From Delftia tsuruhatensis (GTDB lineage Bacteria > Pseudomonadota > Gammaproteobacteria > Burkholderiales > Burkholderiaceae_C), in assembly GCF_903815225.1 (NCBI RefSeq), contig NZ_LR813084.1, positions 2,398,501 to 2,462,500 on the forward strand: a stretch of DNA of 64,000 bases, read 5' to 3'. This document shows positions 7,192-14,974 of this stretch, piece after piece. Positions within the stretch are counted from its first letter, which is position 1. Every line of letters begins with the position of its first letter. A program made the position numbers and the translations under genes. Below the pieces are notes generated by a model. That model had not been told where the DNA came from, made no database searches, and saw only the letters and a list, made by a program, of their open reading frames with translations.

Positions 7192-8615
7192 GCACGGCCT
7201 TGACCATTGCACGCGAGGAATGGCGCCTGCTCCTGCGCGACCGCGTGGCCGTGCCGGGCATGGTGCTGTGGCTGCTGCTCGGTGCTACTGCCGCCTTCAC
7301 GGCCTGGGACCAGCGCAGCGCGGCCCAGGCCCAGCGCGAACGCCACCAGTCGCAGGTAGACCACGAGTTCGAGGCCCAGCCCGACCGACATCCGCACCGC
7401 ATGGTGCATTACGGCCATTTCGTGTTCCGCCCGCTCAATCCGCTGGCGGCCTTCGATGCGGGCATAGACGCCTACACCGGCCACACGCTGTTTCTCGAAG
7501 GCCACCGCCAGAACAGCGCCAACTTCGGCGATGTGCGCCAGTCGTCGCTGCTGCTGCGCTTCGGCCAGCTCACGCCGGCCTTTGTGCTGCAGGTGCTTGC
7601 TCCGCTGCTGCTGATCTTCGTGGGCCATGCCTGCATCGCGCGAGAGCGCGAGGCCGGCACCTTGCGCGTGCTGCTGGCCCAGGGCGTGGGCATGCGGCAG
7701 TTCGTGGCCGGCAAGCTGCTGGCGCTCACGGGCGTGGCGGCCCTGGTGCTGCTGCCCGCCTTGCTGGCCCTGGCCTGGATGGCGGTGGCCACGCCCGTGC
7801 CCATCAGCCTGGTGGCCGCGCTGGCGGCTGGCCATGTGCTGTGGCTGCTGCTGTGGGCCGTGGGCATCACCGCGGTCTCGGCCTTCATGCGGCGCGGGCG
7901 CGATGCCTTGCTGGCCCTGCTGGCCGCCTGGGCCATTGGCGTGGTGCTGGTGCCCCGGCTGGCGCCGGAGCTGGTGGGCGCGGCCCTGGCATTGCCCACG
8001 CGCTTCGAGACCGACATCGCCACGGCGCGCGAGCTGGCGGCGCTGGGCGACAGCCACAATCCCGACGATCCGTACTTCGCCGCCTTTCGCGCCAAAGTGC
8101 TTGCGCAGTACGGCGTGTCGCGTGTGGAGGATCTGCCCGTCAACTACAAGGGTCTGGTCGGCATGGAGGGCGAGCGGCTGACCAGCGAGCTCTTCAGGCG
8201 CCATGCCGAGGCCAGCTTCGATCTGCAGGCCCTGCAACTGCGCAGCGCCGACGGCCTTGCCCTGGTCAGCCCCTTGATTGCGCTGCGCCGCCTGTCCATG
8301 GCCGTGGCCGGCACCGACCTGCAAGGCTATCGGCGCTTTCTGGAGCAGGCCGAGCAGCATCGCTACCGCATGGTGCAGGCGCTCAACCAGCTGCAGGTGG
8401 ACAAGCTCAGCTACGCGGGTGACCGTTCCAGCCGAGACAACCGCATCAGCCACGAGCACTGGCGCGGCGTCTCCGACTTCCATCACGAGCCCGATCCGCC
8501 GCTGGCTGCCTTGGGCCGCGCGGCACCCGCAGCCTGCGTGCTGCTGGGATGGTTGGCGGTGCTGGCGGCCGCCTTGCTGGTGGCCACGCAACGTCTGGGG
8601 AGGGTGGTGCGATGA
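7188..8615 (+). CDS. ABC-2 type permease, DUF3526-like, first of two
   Basis: A 475-residue membrane protein. One helix lies at about residues 20-40 (GMVLWLLLGATAAFTAW); a long non-cytoplasmic region follows; then a cluster of helices covers about residues 125-265 (FVLQVLAPLLLIFVGHACIA, ALTGVAALVLLPALLALAWM, LLALLAAWAIGVVLV), another loop, and a last helix near residue 450. The sequence REREAGTLRVLLAQG is the coupling segment found in ABC-2 permeases. The ATG overlaps the ATPase stop, and its own stop overlaps the next permease. With the second permease it should form a heterodimeric exporter; the cargo is unknown. Confidence 0.85.
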   Translation: MSTALTIAREEWRLLLRDRVAVPGMVLWLLLGATAAFTAWDQRSAAQAQRERHQSQVDHEFEAQPDRHPHRMVHYGHFVFRPLNPLAAFDAGIDAYTGHTLFLEGHRQNSANFGDVRQSSLLLRFGQLTPAFVLQVLAPLLLIFVGHACIAREREAGTLRVLLAQGVGMRQFVAGKLLALTGVAALVLLPALLALAWMAVATPVPISLVAALAAGHVLWLLLWAVGITAVSAFMRRGRDALLALLAAWAIGVVLVPRLAPELVGAALALPTRFETDIATARELAALGDSHNPDDPYFAAFRAKVLAQYGVSRVEDLPVNYKGLVGMEGERLTSELFRRHAEASFDLQALQLRSADGLALVSPLIALRRLSMAVAGTDLQGYRRFLEQAEQHRYRMVQALNQLQVDKLSYAGDRSSRDNRISHEHWRGVSDFHHEPDPPLAALGRAAPAACVLLGWLAVLAAALLVATQRLGRVVR

Positions 8616-9976
8616 GCTGGCTACGGCATGAATGGCGTCTTCTGACGCGCTCGCGCCTGGCGCTGTGCGCCCTGGCCCTGCTGTTGTCGCTGTCCACGCT
8701 GGCCGTGCTGTCGGGCCTGCGCGAGATCTCGTCGCAGCGCCAGACCCTGGACCGTCTGGCCCAAATGCAGCAGCAGGAAATGGCGGCCCAGGCAGGCCGG
8801 CATGCACAGTCCGGCGATGCGGGCTCGGTGGCCTACTACGGCTTTCACAGCACCTGGGATGCACCGTCGTCCACGGCCTTTCTCGCCCTGGGCCTGCGCG
8901 ATGCCGCGCCCTATGTGCTGCGCGTGCGTGCCCTGGCGCTGCAGGCGCAGCTCCATGAAGGCGAGAGATTCAACCCCGAACTGGCGCTGGCGGGCCGCTT
9001 CGACTTCGCCTTTGTGCTGGTCTACCTGGCGCCGCTGTTCCTGATTGCACTGCTCTACGACCTGGTCTCGGGCGAGCGCGAATCGGGGCGCCTGGGCACG
9101 CTTCAGGCCATGCCCGGCAGCGGGCGCCGGCTGTGGCTGCGCCGTGCGGGCCTGCGTTCGGTGCTGTTGCTGGCATGCCTGGCGCTGCCGGCCCTGGCAG
9201 GGGCATTGGCCAGCGGTGCGCAGGCGGGCGCCATCGCCTCCGTGCTGCTGAGCGCCACGGCCTATGTGGCCTTCTGGAGCGGGCTGTGCCTGGTGGTCGC
9301 CACGCTGGGCGGCAGTTCGGTGGCCAACGCCATGGCCCTCATGGGCTGCTGGGCCGTGCTGACCCTGGTGCTGCCCACGCTGGCCAATGCCGCGCTGTCG
9401 CGCGCCGTGCCCGTGAGCCAGGGCGTGGAGCTGATGCTGGCCCAGCGCCAGACCGTGCATGGTGCCTGGGACTTGCCGCGCGAGCAGACCATGGAGCGCT
9501 TCTTCCGCAACCACCCCGAATGGCGCAACACCGCACCGCTGCCTGCGGGTTTTCACTGGAAGTGGTACTACGCCTTCCAGCAGCTTGGTGATGAAAGCGT
9601 CGCCCCCCAGTTCGCCGCCTATCGGGAAGGCCTGCAGGCGCGCCAGGCCTGGACCGGGCGCCTGGGCTGGCTGCTGCCCGGCGTGGGCGTGCAGGCCGCA
9701 TTGCACCGCCAGGGCGGCACCGACCTGCTGGCGCAGCTGGCCTACCAGGACGACATTGCCGCCTTCCATGCGCGGCTGCGGACCTTCTTCTATCCCTATC
9801 TGTTCGAGGACCGTCCATTCGGCGCAAAGGACTTTGCAGCGCAGCCGGTCTTCACGGCCAGTCCGCGCCATGCGCCCCAGACCTGGGGTCAGGTGGCGAT
9901 GCTCTGGGCGGTGGCTGCGCTGGCCTTGCTGGCCGGGGGCGTTGCCGCAGGCCGCGTGCGGCCGGGAAGGCGCTGA
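8612..9976 (+). CDS. ABC-2 type permease, DUF3526-like, second of two
   Basis: A 454-residue membrane protein with the same plan as the preceding permease: an N-terminal helix (LCALALLLSLSTLAVLSGL), a large loop, a helix cluster beginning at FAFVLVYLAPLFLIALLYDL with the coupling segment GERESGRLGTLQAMPG, a second large loop, and a terminal helix (VAMLWAVAALALLAGGVAAG). The ATG overlaps the first permease stop (ATGA). Frequent pairing of such permeases with one ATPase supports a heterodimeric exporter. It ends 23 bases before a strong terminator hairpin. Confidence 0.85.
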   Translation: MSWLRHEWRLLTRSRLALCALALLLSLSTLAVLSGLREISSQRQTLDRLAQMQQQEMAAQAGRHAQSGDAGSVAYYGFHSTWDAPSSTAFLALGLRDAAPYVLRVRALALQAQLHEGERFNPELALAGRFDFAFVLVYLAPLFLIALLYDLVSGERESGRLGTLQAMPGSGRRLWLRRAGLRSVLLLACLALPALAGALASGAQAGAIASVLLSATAYVAFWSGLCLVVATLGGSSVANAMALMGCWAVLTLVLPTLANAALSRAVPVSQGVELMLAQRQTVHGAWDLPREQTMERFFRNHPEWRNTAPLPAGFHWKWYYAFQQLGDESVAPQFAAYREGLQARQAWTGRLGWLLPGVGVQAALHRQGGTDLLAQLAYQDDIAAFHARLRTFFYPYLFEDRPFGAKDFAAQPVFTASPRHAPQTWGQVAMLWAVAALALLAGGVAAGRVRPGRR

Positions 9977-9999
9977 GGCAGCGGACCGGGGGAAAAGAA

Positions 10000-10036
10000 A
10001 CAGCCATGGCGCAGGGAAGGCCTGCGCCATGGCTGT
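10000..10036 (-). terminator. Strong intrinsic terminator for the Fur-family gene
   Basis: ACAGCCATGGCGCAGG at 10000-10015 pairs perfectly with 10021-10036, a 16-bp stem with a 5-base loop. Read on the - strand the stem is followed by TTCTTTTCC, making an intrinsic terminator for the Fur-family gene. On the + strand it lies 23 bases after the permease stop and may also halt that operon. Confidence 0.85.
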
Positions 10037-10076
10037 CGGCTTGCGGATGCCTGGGCCTGAGACCCGGGGCTCGCCG

Positions 10077-10502
10077 CTACTGCACGTTCTGGTGGCAGTC
10101 GCTGCAAACGCCGTACATCGTCATCTCATGGCGCTCCACCACAAAGCCTTCGGGCACGATGCGCTGCATGTCGCCAAGGCAACCGGGCACGTTGAACACG
10201 CGGTTGCAGCTCATGCAGCGGAAATGGTGGTGATGGGCGCGGCCGCTGAGTTCGTAGCGCGTGGCCTCGCCGGGCAGGTCCACGGCCTGCACCTCGCCGG
10301 CTTCCATCAATTGCTTGATGTTGCGGTACACCGTGGCCAGACCGATGGCCGGCACCTCGCGCTGCGCTGCGCCCAGGATTTCAGCGGGGAGCAGGGGGCG
10401 CCCGGCCTCTTCCATGACCGTGCGTATCGAACTGCGCTGGCGGGTCGAGCGTTCCATTGGCCTGAACAAGCGCTCCACGATGGGCTGAGTGTGTCTAGTC
10501 AT
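10077..10502 (-). CDS. Fur-family metal- or peroxide-responsive repressor
   Basis: The 141-residue protein has the Fur winged-helix DNA-binding domain (ILGAAQREVPAIGLATVYRNIKQL, about residues 44-67), the metal site HHHHFRCMSCNRVF near residue 89, and the second zinc-binding cysteine pair CSDCH near the C terminus. The N-terminal extension before RSSIRTVMEEAGRPLL is slightly long; an internal Met at 10457 is an alternative start. Which metal or signal it senses (iron, zinc or peroxide) is not decided by the sequence. It is convergent with the metallophore-like unit, which it might control. Confidence 0.9.
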   Translation of the reverse strand: MTRHTQPIVERLFRPMERSTRQRSSIRTVMEEAGRPLLPAEILGAAQREVPAIGLATVYRNIKQLMEAGEVQAVDLPGEATRYELSGRAHHHHFRCMSCNRVFNVPGCLGDMQRIVPEGFVVERHEMTMYGVCSDCHQNVQ

Positions 10503-10511
10503 GGTAGTTCC

Positions 10512-10526
10512 GTTATTTACTATAAC
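10512..10526. promoter_or_regulatory. Palindrome and promoter region of the Fur-family gene
   Basis: GTTATTTACTATAAC has 5-bp inverted arms (GTTAT/ATAAC) and lies 10 bases before the Fur-family ATG. Read on the - strand it contains TATAGT, an acceptable -10 element. A dyad over the promoter fits autoregulation by a Fur-type dimer. The core TTATAGTAAATAA is loosely like PerR/Fur boxes. Confidence 0.45.
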
Positions 10527-11100
10527 AATCTCGAAGCGATTAATCAGTGTTCACGAACGCTCACAGTCGCAATGGAACTGTGCCTGCCTGTAGCTCCATG
10601 CAAGCATGGGGATGCAATCCCCGCAACGGTTCTTTTCTTCAAAGAGAAAAAATCACATTGGACGGACAACAGGTATTCCATTCTTGCGGTTTTGCGCGAG
10701 TATATGTCGTGAGCATTCGATGGACCTTGTGCGAAGGTTAAATACCATAGCCGTCCACAATGCTGTAATGGGATGTAATTGATCTATTGTCTGAAAAATG
10801 CTTGAAGCAAGGGCTGCGCGGCACTTTGCGCAGGTCCTGCATCCGAGGGTAACTGCCGGAGAAGCGATGCAGTGAATTGCATGGGCAGTGTATTGCCGAT
10901 TAAAGCAGATTGCCTTACTGCACCTCGTTTGTCCATCATCCATTCCCTGGAAGAAAGTTGAGGCCATTCCGGAACGGTTCACGTCACCAATTATTGGGGC
11001 AGGAATGCCACTTTCAAAACTCCCCTGATAAAGCCGCCGCAGGCGACCGGAAGATCCGAGCGGGCCGCCATTGCCGCGACGGCTTTGGCGGGGCCTTGCT
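10527..11100. other. Intergenic region, no gene seen
   Basis: About 570 bases upstream of the Fur-family gene and downstream of the SDR gene contain only short frames without credible starts or family resemblance. Composition is less GC-rich than the neighbours (for example the run of A near 10645). No tRNA, repeat or clear terminator was recognised. It could hide a small RNA or the remains of a lost gene. Confidence 0.5.
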
Positions 11101-11877
11101 TCAAGTCCGTTGGATGGACACACCGCCATCGACCACCATGGCCGTTCCCGTGACGAAGCTGGATGCATCCGACGCCAGGAACAGCGCTGCCGCTGCAATC
11201 TCTGCCGGTGTGGCCAGGCGCTTGAGGGCGTGCAGGTTTTCGACAAAGGCGCGTGCCTCGGGCGTGGGGGTGCTGGCGCGGCCCATGGGCGTGTCGGTGC
11301 CGCCGGGCAGCAGGGCGTTGGCCCGCAGGCCGCGGGGGCCGTATTCAGCCGCGATGACCTGGGTGAGGCCGACGAGGCCGGCCTTGCTGGCGGCATAGGC
11401 GCCCATGCCGGGCAGGCCCGCCGTGTAGCCCACGAAGGTGGAGGTGAAGATCAGCGAGCCGCCGCCGCGTGCCAGCAGGGCCGGTATCTGGTGCTTGGCG
11501 CCCAGAAAGGCGCTGGTGAGATTGGTGGCGATGGCCTCCTGCCAGGCCTGCAGCGACAGGTCGGGCAGGGCGCAGGGATCGCCGGTCATGCCGGCATTGT
11601 TGAAGGCGATGTCCAGGCCGCCAAAGCGCGCCGTGGCGGTTTCGACCAGGGCCCGGGCCAGCGGCTCGTCCCGCACGTCGCCGGCCAGCGCGATGGCCTG
11701 GCCGCCGTCCTGCTCTATCTCCGCCACCAGGGCCTGCAGTTCCGGCTGGCGGCGGGCCGTGAGCACCAGCCTGGCGCCGTGGCGTGCGAACAGCCTGGCG
11801 GCTTCGCGGCCTATGCCTGAGCTGGCGCCCGTGATGAGGGCGACTTTTCCGTGGAGTTGCTGTGACGATGGCTGCAT
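11101..11877 (-). CDS. Short-chain dehydrogenase/reductase (SDR)
   Basis: A 258-residue classical SDR: TGASSGIG nucleotide-binding motif near residue 15, NNAG near 90, active-site Ser in the FTST segment, YAASK with the catalytic Tyr and Lys near 158, and a C-terminal ASSFVTGTAMVVDGG. The second strand ends in LTARR, a basic pair that favours NADP(H). The ATG at 11877 has AAGGTG a few bases before it. It is divergent from a decayed amidohydrolase/Bug locus, so it may once have belonged to a catabolic unit now largely lost. The substrate is unknown. Confidence 0.88.
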   Translation of the reverse strand: MQPSSQQLHGKVALITGASSGIGREAARLFARHGARLVLTARRQPELQALVAEIEQDGGQAIALAGDVRDEPLARALVETATARFGGLDIAFNNAGMTGDPCALPDLSLQAWQEAIATNLTSAFLGAKHQIPALLARGGGSLIFTSTFVGYTAGLPGMGAYAASKAGLVGLTQVIAAEYGPRGLRANALLPGGTDTPMGRASTPTPEARAFVENLHALKRLATPAEIAAAALFLASDASSFVTGTAMVVDGGVSIQRT

Positions 11878-12014
11878 CTGGCACCTTTTCTTTCCGTGAA
11901 TGAGGGAAAGCGGTTTGTAGTGCGGCGCAGGCGCGGGCGCATCCCGTTTCTTGCACCGGTGCGGCGCCAATGCGGGCCGCATTCAGTCTTTGCCCAGGTC
12001 CAGGTGTGCGACGG

Positions 12015-12193
12015 CCCGGCGCCTGCTGTGGGGCAGCGACTGGCCCCATACCCAGCATGGCGAGCATGCCAGCTATCCCCAGACCCTGCAGTGGCTGCAT
12101 GACTGGCTGGACGATGCCGGCCCGCTGCGCGCCGTGCTGGCCGAGACCCCGCACCAGCTATTCCAATTCCAAACCCAAGGAGATGCGCCATGA
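12015..12193 (+). pseudogene. Remnant: C-terminal tail of an amidohydrolase (PDC-hydrolase-like)
   Basis: Translation from about 12015 gives RRLLWGSDWPHTQHGEHASY and then a WLHDWLDDAGPLRAVLAETP-type tail, which is the last 55 or so residues of a COG3618-type amidohydrolase such as 2-pyrone-4,6-dicarboxylate hydrolase relatives. The Asp of GSDWP is the late metal/catalytic aspartate. Nothing upstream in any frame supplies the rest of the barrel, so this is a 5'-deleted fragment. Its stop overlaps the ATG of the following Bug gene, preserving the old operon junction. Confidence 0.8.
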
Positions 12194-12872
12194 ACAACCT
12201 GTCCCGACGCCTTGCCGGCGCGCTCGTGGCGGCCGGCCTGATGGCCGGCCTGGCCGGCTTCGCCGCGCCGGCGGCCGCCGCCTGGCCCGAGCGCCCCGTC
12301 ACCCTGCCCGTGACCTATCCTCCGGGCGGCACGGTGGATGTGGTGGCACGGCTGATCGGCCCGCGCCTGTCGGCCGAGCTGGGCCAGCCCGTGGCCATCG
12401 AGAACCGGGGTGGGGCAGGGGGCATGATCGGCGGCGCCCAGGTGGCCAAGGCCCAGCCCGATGGCTACACGCTGATGCTGGACGCCTCCAACCATGCGCA
12501 GAACCCCGCCATCCACGCTCGCATGCAGTTCGACACGCTCAGGGCCTTCGCGCCCGTGTCCCTGCTGCTGCGCGTGCCCAACGTGCCAGGGCGGCGCCCG
12601 AGCTGCCGACCATCGCCGAGTCGGCCGTGCCCGGCTACGGGTCCTACGAGTGGAACGCCGTCTTCGCGCCGGCCGGCACGCCGCCGGCCATCATCGATCG
12701 CGTTTCCAAGGCCCTGGCCAAGGTGCTGCGCGAGCCGGCCATCGTCGAGCAGCTCGCAGGCTTTGGCGCCGAAGCCATCGGCTCCACGCCGGACGAGCTG
12801 GAGCGCTTTCGCCACGCCGAGATCAAGAAGTGGCAGAAGGTGGTCAAGGACACCGGCCTCCAGCTGGACTGA
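12190..12872 (+). pseudogene. Broken Bug-type (TTT) solute receptor gene, internal deletion with frameshift
   Basis: The first part, in the frame of the ATG at 12190, has a signal peptide and the Bug N-terminal lobe (WPERPVTLPVTYPPGGTVDV, IENRGGAGGMIGGAQVAKAQ, FAPVSLLLRVPNV). Near 12590 this frame becomes nonsense, and the family's C-terminal text (PELPTIAESAVPGYGSYEWN, GTPPAIIDRVSKALAKVL) continues in another frame to 12872. Together the two parts cover about 225 codons against about 325 in intact receptors, so roughly 300 bases, not a multiple of three, are missing. The gene cannot make a working receptor. Confidence 0.9.
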
Positions 12873-12997
12873 AGGGCCCGGGCCTTTCTGTGCACCGGAT
12901 GCCTTGCTCGCGCGTTGAATAGGAACGGCCAGGGGCGCGAACGGCTGCTTACACCTTTTCGCCTGCCCGGGGCCCACGCGGCCCCGCGCGCTTGGTA

Positions 12998-13019
12998 GAA
13001 ACGGGGCCTTTCCCGTTTC
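12998..13019 (+). other. 5'-leader hairpin of the secreted-protein gene
   Basis: GAAACGGG and CCCGTTTC form a perfect 8-bp stem with loop GCCTTT, ending 15 bases before the ATG at 13035. It could be the end of an upstream transcript or a leader structure limiting access to the ribosome site. Confidence 0.4.
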
Positions 13020-13034
13020 AACCGACAAAACAAC

Positions 13035-13535
13035 ATGGCCATGCTTTCCCTGCGTTCCTTCCTGCAAGCCGCCGCGGTCCTCGCGCTGGCCTGCTCGGGC
13101 CTGGCGGCCCAGGCCCAGACCTATATCAGCGGCTCCATCTCGGGCCAGCTCGCACCCGGTGTCTACGGCACGGTGGACATAGGCAACGCTCCGCCGCCGC
13201 CGCTGCTGTACCAGCGGCCCATCGTCATCGCACCGGCTCCCATGGCCGGCCCGCCCATGTACATGTGGGTGCCGCCGGGCCATGCCAAGCACTGGGGCAA
13301 GCATTGCGCCCGCTATGGCGCCTGCGGCAGGCCCGTGTATTTCCTGCGCAATCCGCCGCCGCACTGGCATGCCGGCCCGCCGCGTCCCGATCCCCGCTGG
13401 CGCGAGGAGCGCCGCCACCGCGAGTGGGAGCACCGCCGCGATGATCGGCGCTGGGACCGCCATGATCGCCATGACCGCGATGACGACCGGCGCGGCCATG
13501 GGCATGGCCGGGGCCGCGGCCATCACGATGATTGA
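13035..13535 (+). CDS. Secreted His/Arg/Asp-rich hypothetical protein
   Basis: This 166-residue protein has a Sec signal peptide ending near LAAQAQ, then a strand-like segment (TYISGSISGQLAPGVYGTVD), a Pro-rich section, YMWVPPGHAKHWGKHCARYG with HCARYGACG containing two Cys, and a long C terminus composed almost only of His, Arg, Asp, Glu and Gly. Proteins of this plan are common in Comamonadaceae and unassigned. The tail could bind metal or nucleic acid in the periplasm; that is a guess from composition. Confidence 0.7.
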   Translation: MAMLSLRSFLQAAAVLALACSGLAAQAQTYISGSISGQLAPGVYGTVDIGNAPPPPLLYQRPIVIAPAPMAGPPMYMWVPPGHAKHWGKHCARYGACGRPVYFLRNPPPHWHAGPPRPDPRWREERRHREWEHRRDDRRWDRHDRHDRDDDRRGHGHGRGRGHHDD

Positions 13536-13650
13536 CGGCGCGCGGCATTGCTGCCGCTCCTGACGCGCCTGCCAGGGCGCGCGGAATGTTCATTTGTATC
13601 AATTGGTTGCATCCCTGCGGGGCCGCGCCAGCGCCGTGGAGCCCGGTTGC

Positions 13651-13681
13651 AAGCTATGCCGTTTGGGTATAGCTGCTAGCG
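13651..13681. repeat. Comamonadaceae-type short palindromic element (AAGCTAT...ATAGCTGCTAGCG)
   Basis: AAGCTAT is followed after 11 bases by ATAGCTGCTAGCG; GCTAT and ATAGC form an imperfect dyad. As far as I remember, the phrase TAGCTGCTAGCG paired with AAGCTAT occurs in many intergenic regions of Delftia, Comamonas and Acidovorax, so this looks like a dispersed REP-like element. It lies 73 bases before pmdU and so may overlap the operon's promoter region. Confidence 0.5.
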
Positions 13682-13753
13682 TTCTGGCTGTGTGGTGCCG
13701 GGGCCGCGCCATGCCCACAATAGCTGTCATACCCATATTCCAAAGAGACAGCC

Positions 13754-14872
13754 ATGCAAACGGCCATTCCCTGCCTGCTGATGCGGGGCGGTACTTCCAA
13801 GGGCCCGTTCTTCCGAGCCAGCGATCTTCCCGATGACCTGCCCACGCGTGACCGCGTGCTGCTGGCGGCCATGGGTTCGCCCGACAGGCGCCAGATCGAT
13901 GGCGTGGGCGGCGCGCACCCGCTGACCAGCAAGGTGGGCATCGTCAGCCTCTCCGACAAGGAGGGCATCGATCTCGAATTCCTGTTTGCCCAGCTGCAGC
14001 CGGACAAGGATACGGTGGACACCACGCCCAACTGCGGCAACATGCTGGCCGGCGTCGTGCCATTCGCGCTGGAGACCGGCATGGTGCAGCCACGCGGCGA
14101 GGCCAGCACCTTCCGCGTGCTGACGCTCAACACCGGCATGGCGGCGGACATCACGGTACAGACGCCAGGCGGCCAGGTCGAGTACGAGGGCACGGCCCGC
14201 ATCGACGGCGCGCCCGGCACCTCGGCCCCCATCGAGATCAGCTTCCTGGACACGGCCGGCTCGGTCTGCCCGGGCCTGCTGCCAACGGGCAAGCCCAGGG
14301 ACACGGTGACGGTGACCGGCGAGGGCTTCGAGCCCTTCACGCTGGACGTGACCTGCATAGACAACGGCATGCCGCTGGTGATCTTCAAGGCGTCCGATGT
14401 GGGCGCCACCGGCCAGGAGACCGTGGCAGAGCTGAATGCAGACACGGACCTGAAGCGCCGCATCGAGGCGCTGCGCCTGCAGGTCTCGCGGGCCATGGGC
14501 CTGGGTGATGTCTCTGCAAAGAACTACCCGAAGATGACGCTGATCGCGCCGCCACAGCATGGTGGCGCGCTGACCACGCGCAGCTTCATCCCCCATGTCT
14601 GCCACGATGCCATCGGCGTGCTGGCGGCAGTGACCGTGGGCACGGCCGTGAAGATGCCCGGCACGGTCTGCGAGGGCGTGGCGCAGGTGAAGCAGGGCGA
14701 GGGACCGCTCACCGTGTCGGTCGAACACCCCACGGGCGAGTTCAGCGTGACCCTGGACAGCGATCCGGCCCGCCCCGAGGTGGTGACCAAGGCCGCCTTG
14801 CTGCGCACGGCGCGCCTGCTGATGCGCGGCGAGGTCATGGTGCCGCGCTCTGTCTGGGCCGGGCAGCGGTAG
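13754..14872 (+). CDS. pmdU: 4-oxalomesaconate tautomerase (PrpF/GalD/LigU family)
   Basis: A 372-residue PrpF-family isomerase. It should convert tautomers or double-bond isomers of 4-oxalomesaconate so that PmdE can hydrate them. The two-domain epimerase-like fold shows RGGTSKGPFF at residues 11-20, HPLTSKVGIV with Lys60, and TPNCGNMLAG with Cys94. The 34-residue spacing of this Lys and Cys equals that of the catalytic Lys66 and Cys100 of LigU. It leads the operon pmdUKEFDABC, the order described for Comamonas. GAGACAGCC precedes the ATG. A perfect hairpin separates it from pmdK. Confidence 0.9.
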   Translation: MQTAIPCLLMRGGTSKGPFFRASDLPDDLPTRDRVLLAAMGSPDRRQIDGVGGAHPLTSKVGIVSLSDKEGIDLEFLFAQLQPDKDTVDTTPNCGNMLAGVVPFALETGMVQPRGEASTFRVLTLNTGMAADITVQTPGGQVEYEGTARIDGAPGTSAPIEISFLDTAGSVCPGLLPTGKPRDTVTVTGEGFEPFTLDVTCIDNGMPLVIFKASDVGATGQETVAELNADTDLKRRIEALRLQVSRAMGLGDVSAKNYPKMTLIAPPQHGGALTTRSFIPHVCHDAIGVLAAVTVGTAVKMPGTVCEGVAQVKQGEGPLTVSVEHPTGEFSVTLDSDPARPEVVTKAALLRTARLLMRGEVMVPRSVWAGQR

Positions 14873-14880
14873 ACGACCGC

Positions 14881-14906
14881 GCGCGGGGCCAGCGGTGGCC
14901 CCGCGC
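14881..14906 (+). other. Perfect GC hairpin between pmdU and pmdK
   Basis: GCGCGGGGCCA at 14881-14891 and TGGCCCCGCGC at 14896-14906 form an 11-bp perfect stem closed by GCGG. It starts 8 bases after the pmdU stop and lacks a T-run. Likely roles are a partial terminator or an RNA-stability element that sets the ratio of pmdU to the downstream genes. Confidence 0.65.
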
Positions 14907-14974
14907 TGCGGCAGGGCGGGGCTGCGCCCAGGGATGCGGCCCGCCCGATTGAGAGACAGTGGAAGAGACAAGTC

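Noticed and set aside
10547..10741. 64-codon + strand frame between Fur and SDR genes
   Set aside because: No likeness to known proteins and no ribosome site; the region also carries the divergent Fur promoter.
11951..12193. Intact small gene of 80 codons before the Bug gene
   Set aside because: Only the part from about 12015 matches an amidohydrolase C terminus; the first 20 or so codons are unrelated, so it is a truncated remnant.
12465..13526. Hydrophobic-looking - strand frame starting MMAAAPAMPMAAPVV
   Set aside because: It is antisense to the His/Asp/Arg-rich tail gene and the broken Bug gene; the Ala/Pro/Val repeat is the complement of GAC/CGC/CAT-rich codons, not a membrane protein.
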